From positions 1 to 6,183 of the forward strand of contig NZ_CALGYW010000100.1 of assembly GCF_937934665.1 (NCBI RefSeq): DNA of 6,183 nucleotides, written 5' to 3'. Position numbers and translations under genes: made by a program. Of this stretch, positions 5,336 to 6,183 are shown in pieces; the first letter of the stretch is position 1, and each line of letters opens with the position of its first letter. The notes beneath the pieces were generated by a model. It made no database searches, had not been told where the DNA came from, and saw nothing but the letters and a program-made list of their open reading frames with translations. The DNA is from an uncultured Anaerococcus sp. (GTDB taxonomy: Bacteria > Bacillota > Clostridia > Tissierellales > Peptoniphilaceae).

Positions 5336-6183
5336 ATGTTTGGACTTTTCGACAAAATAACTGAATTTTTTCAGGAGATTTTCATCGGAATTATCCAAGC
5401 AAACCTTGAAGCAATGTTCTTAGATATAAATGAGAATGTAAGTCTTGTAGCTACAGAAGTCGGGAAAACACCAAGTAGCTGGAATGCAGAAGTGTTCAGC
5501 TTTGTAAAGAATATTAACGATACTGTAGTTATCCCTATAGCGGGAATTATCATAACCGCCGTCTTGTGCATAGAACTCATAAACATGGTCATGGAGAAAA
5601 ATAATATGCACTCTGATACAGATACATTTGATTTCTTTAAATACATTATCAAGATGTGGATAGCAGTATGGTTTGTAAGTAATGCTTTCACCTTCTCGAT
5701 GGCAGTATTTGATGTATCACAGAATTTAGTAACTAAGGCGGCGGGAGTGATAAATACAAATGCATCCCTTGATGCTATGGATGTGGCCGCAATGATAGAT
5801 CATCTAAAAGATGAAAGCTTATGGAATCTGATACTGATAGCAATGGATACTTCACTGGTGAAGCTTTCAATCCAGGTTGTATCAATCATAATTACCGTAA
5901 TAACTTATGGAAGAATGATTGAAATTTGCTTGTATAGCTCAGTATCAGCAATTCCATTTGCAACCATGGGAAATAAAGAATGGGGACAGATTGGAACAAA
6001 TTATATCAAGGGATTATTTGCACTTGGGCTTCAGGGATTGTTTCTTATGATATGCCTTGGAATATATGCGGTACTTGTAAAAACGATTCATGTAACCACA
6101 GATATTCATGCCAGCATATTCGGAGTTCTTGGATATACGGTACTTCTTGGAATTATGATGTTAAAGAGTGGAACAATTGCAAA
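5336..6183 (+). CDS. VirB6/TrbL-like polytopic channel protein, 3' end missing
   Basis: The frame from ATG 5336 stays open to the right edge (282 complete codons), so the C-terminus is outside. After an amphipathic start (MFGLFDKITEFFQEIF) come hydrophobic segments at about 60-86, 104-126, 164-191, 225-249 and 259-276, with a possible further one near 195-212. The block YGRMIEICLYSSVSAIPFAT (191-210), then MGNKEWGQIGTNYIKGLFAL (211-230), is characteristic of the CD0411/VirB6-like inner-membrane proteins of Tn1549-type elements. Such proteins form the membrane part of the type IV secretion channel through which DNA passes. The ribosome site is 9 bases before the start. CpG is about three times denser here than in the coupling gene (16 in about 840 bases against about 11 in 1788), which hints at a different history. 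In relatives a PrgI-like protein and the VirB4 ATPase follow. Confidence 0.9.
   Translation, partial: MFGLFDKITEFFQEIFIGIIQANLEAMFLDINENVSLVATEVGKTPSSWNAEVFSFVKNINDTVVIPIAGIIITAVLCIELINMVMEKNNMHSDTDTFDFFKYIIKMWIAVWFVSNAFTFSMAVFDVSQNLVTKAAGVINTNASLDAMDVAAMIDHLKDESLWNLILIAMDTSLVKLSIQVVSIIITVITYGRMIEICLYSSVSAIPFATMGNKEWGQIGTNYIKGLFALGLQGLFLMICLGIYAVLVKTIHVTTDIHASIFGVLGYTVLLGIMMLKSGTIA

Noticed and set aside
5371..5691. Reverse-strand open frame of 106 codons
   Set aside because: Antisense to the clearly coding virB6-like gene, which has a good ribosome site and family motifs.

Overview
The window looks like part of the replication and conjugation backbone of an integrative and conjugative element (ICE) of the broad Tn1549/CTn type found in Bacillota. 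The DNA is AT-rich (a 600-base sample inside the coupling-protein gene gives about 34% G+C), has strong AGGAGG-type ribosome sites, and codes on one strand with almost no gaps. This suggests a low-GC Gram-positive anaerobe such as a clostridial or Peptoniphilaceae-like host. The genus cannot be fixed from the sequence alone.

Left part (1-2819), replication and accessory genes: a RepA_N-type replication initiator that enters from outside the window (1-672), a DnaC-like helicase loader with an N-terminal cysteine cluster (686-1534), a phage-type antirepressor with BRO-N and KilAC/ANT domains (1535-2266), and an unrecognised 178-residue protein (2283-2819). Inside the rep gene, at 254-357, is a cluster of direct and inverted repeats. 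Because RepA_N replicons usually carry their origin inside rep, this is a candidate origin.

Right part (2848-6183), transfer genes: a VirD4/TraG-type coupling ATPase (2848-4635), a 144-base gap with a strong intrinsic terminator and an overlapping small ORF (4644-4793), an SSB-like OB-fold protein (4780-5100), a two-helix Maff2-type membrane peptide (5102-5317), and a polytopic VirB6/TrbL-like channel protein that runs off the right edge (5336-6183). PrgI and VirB4-type genes would be expected just beyond.

Working model: RepA, the DnaC-like loader and the SSB-like protein replicate or stabilise the excised circle. The VirD4 protein brings DNA to the type IV secretion channel, of which the Maff2 and VirB6-like proteins are membrane parts. 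The antirepressor and the terminator with its overlapping ORF are the most likely regulatory points. No convincing promoter, tRNA, rRNA, CRISPR array, insertion sequence, oriT or attachment site was seen. The longest stretch between confident genes is only 144 bases.
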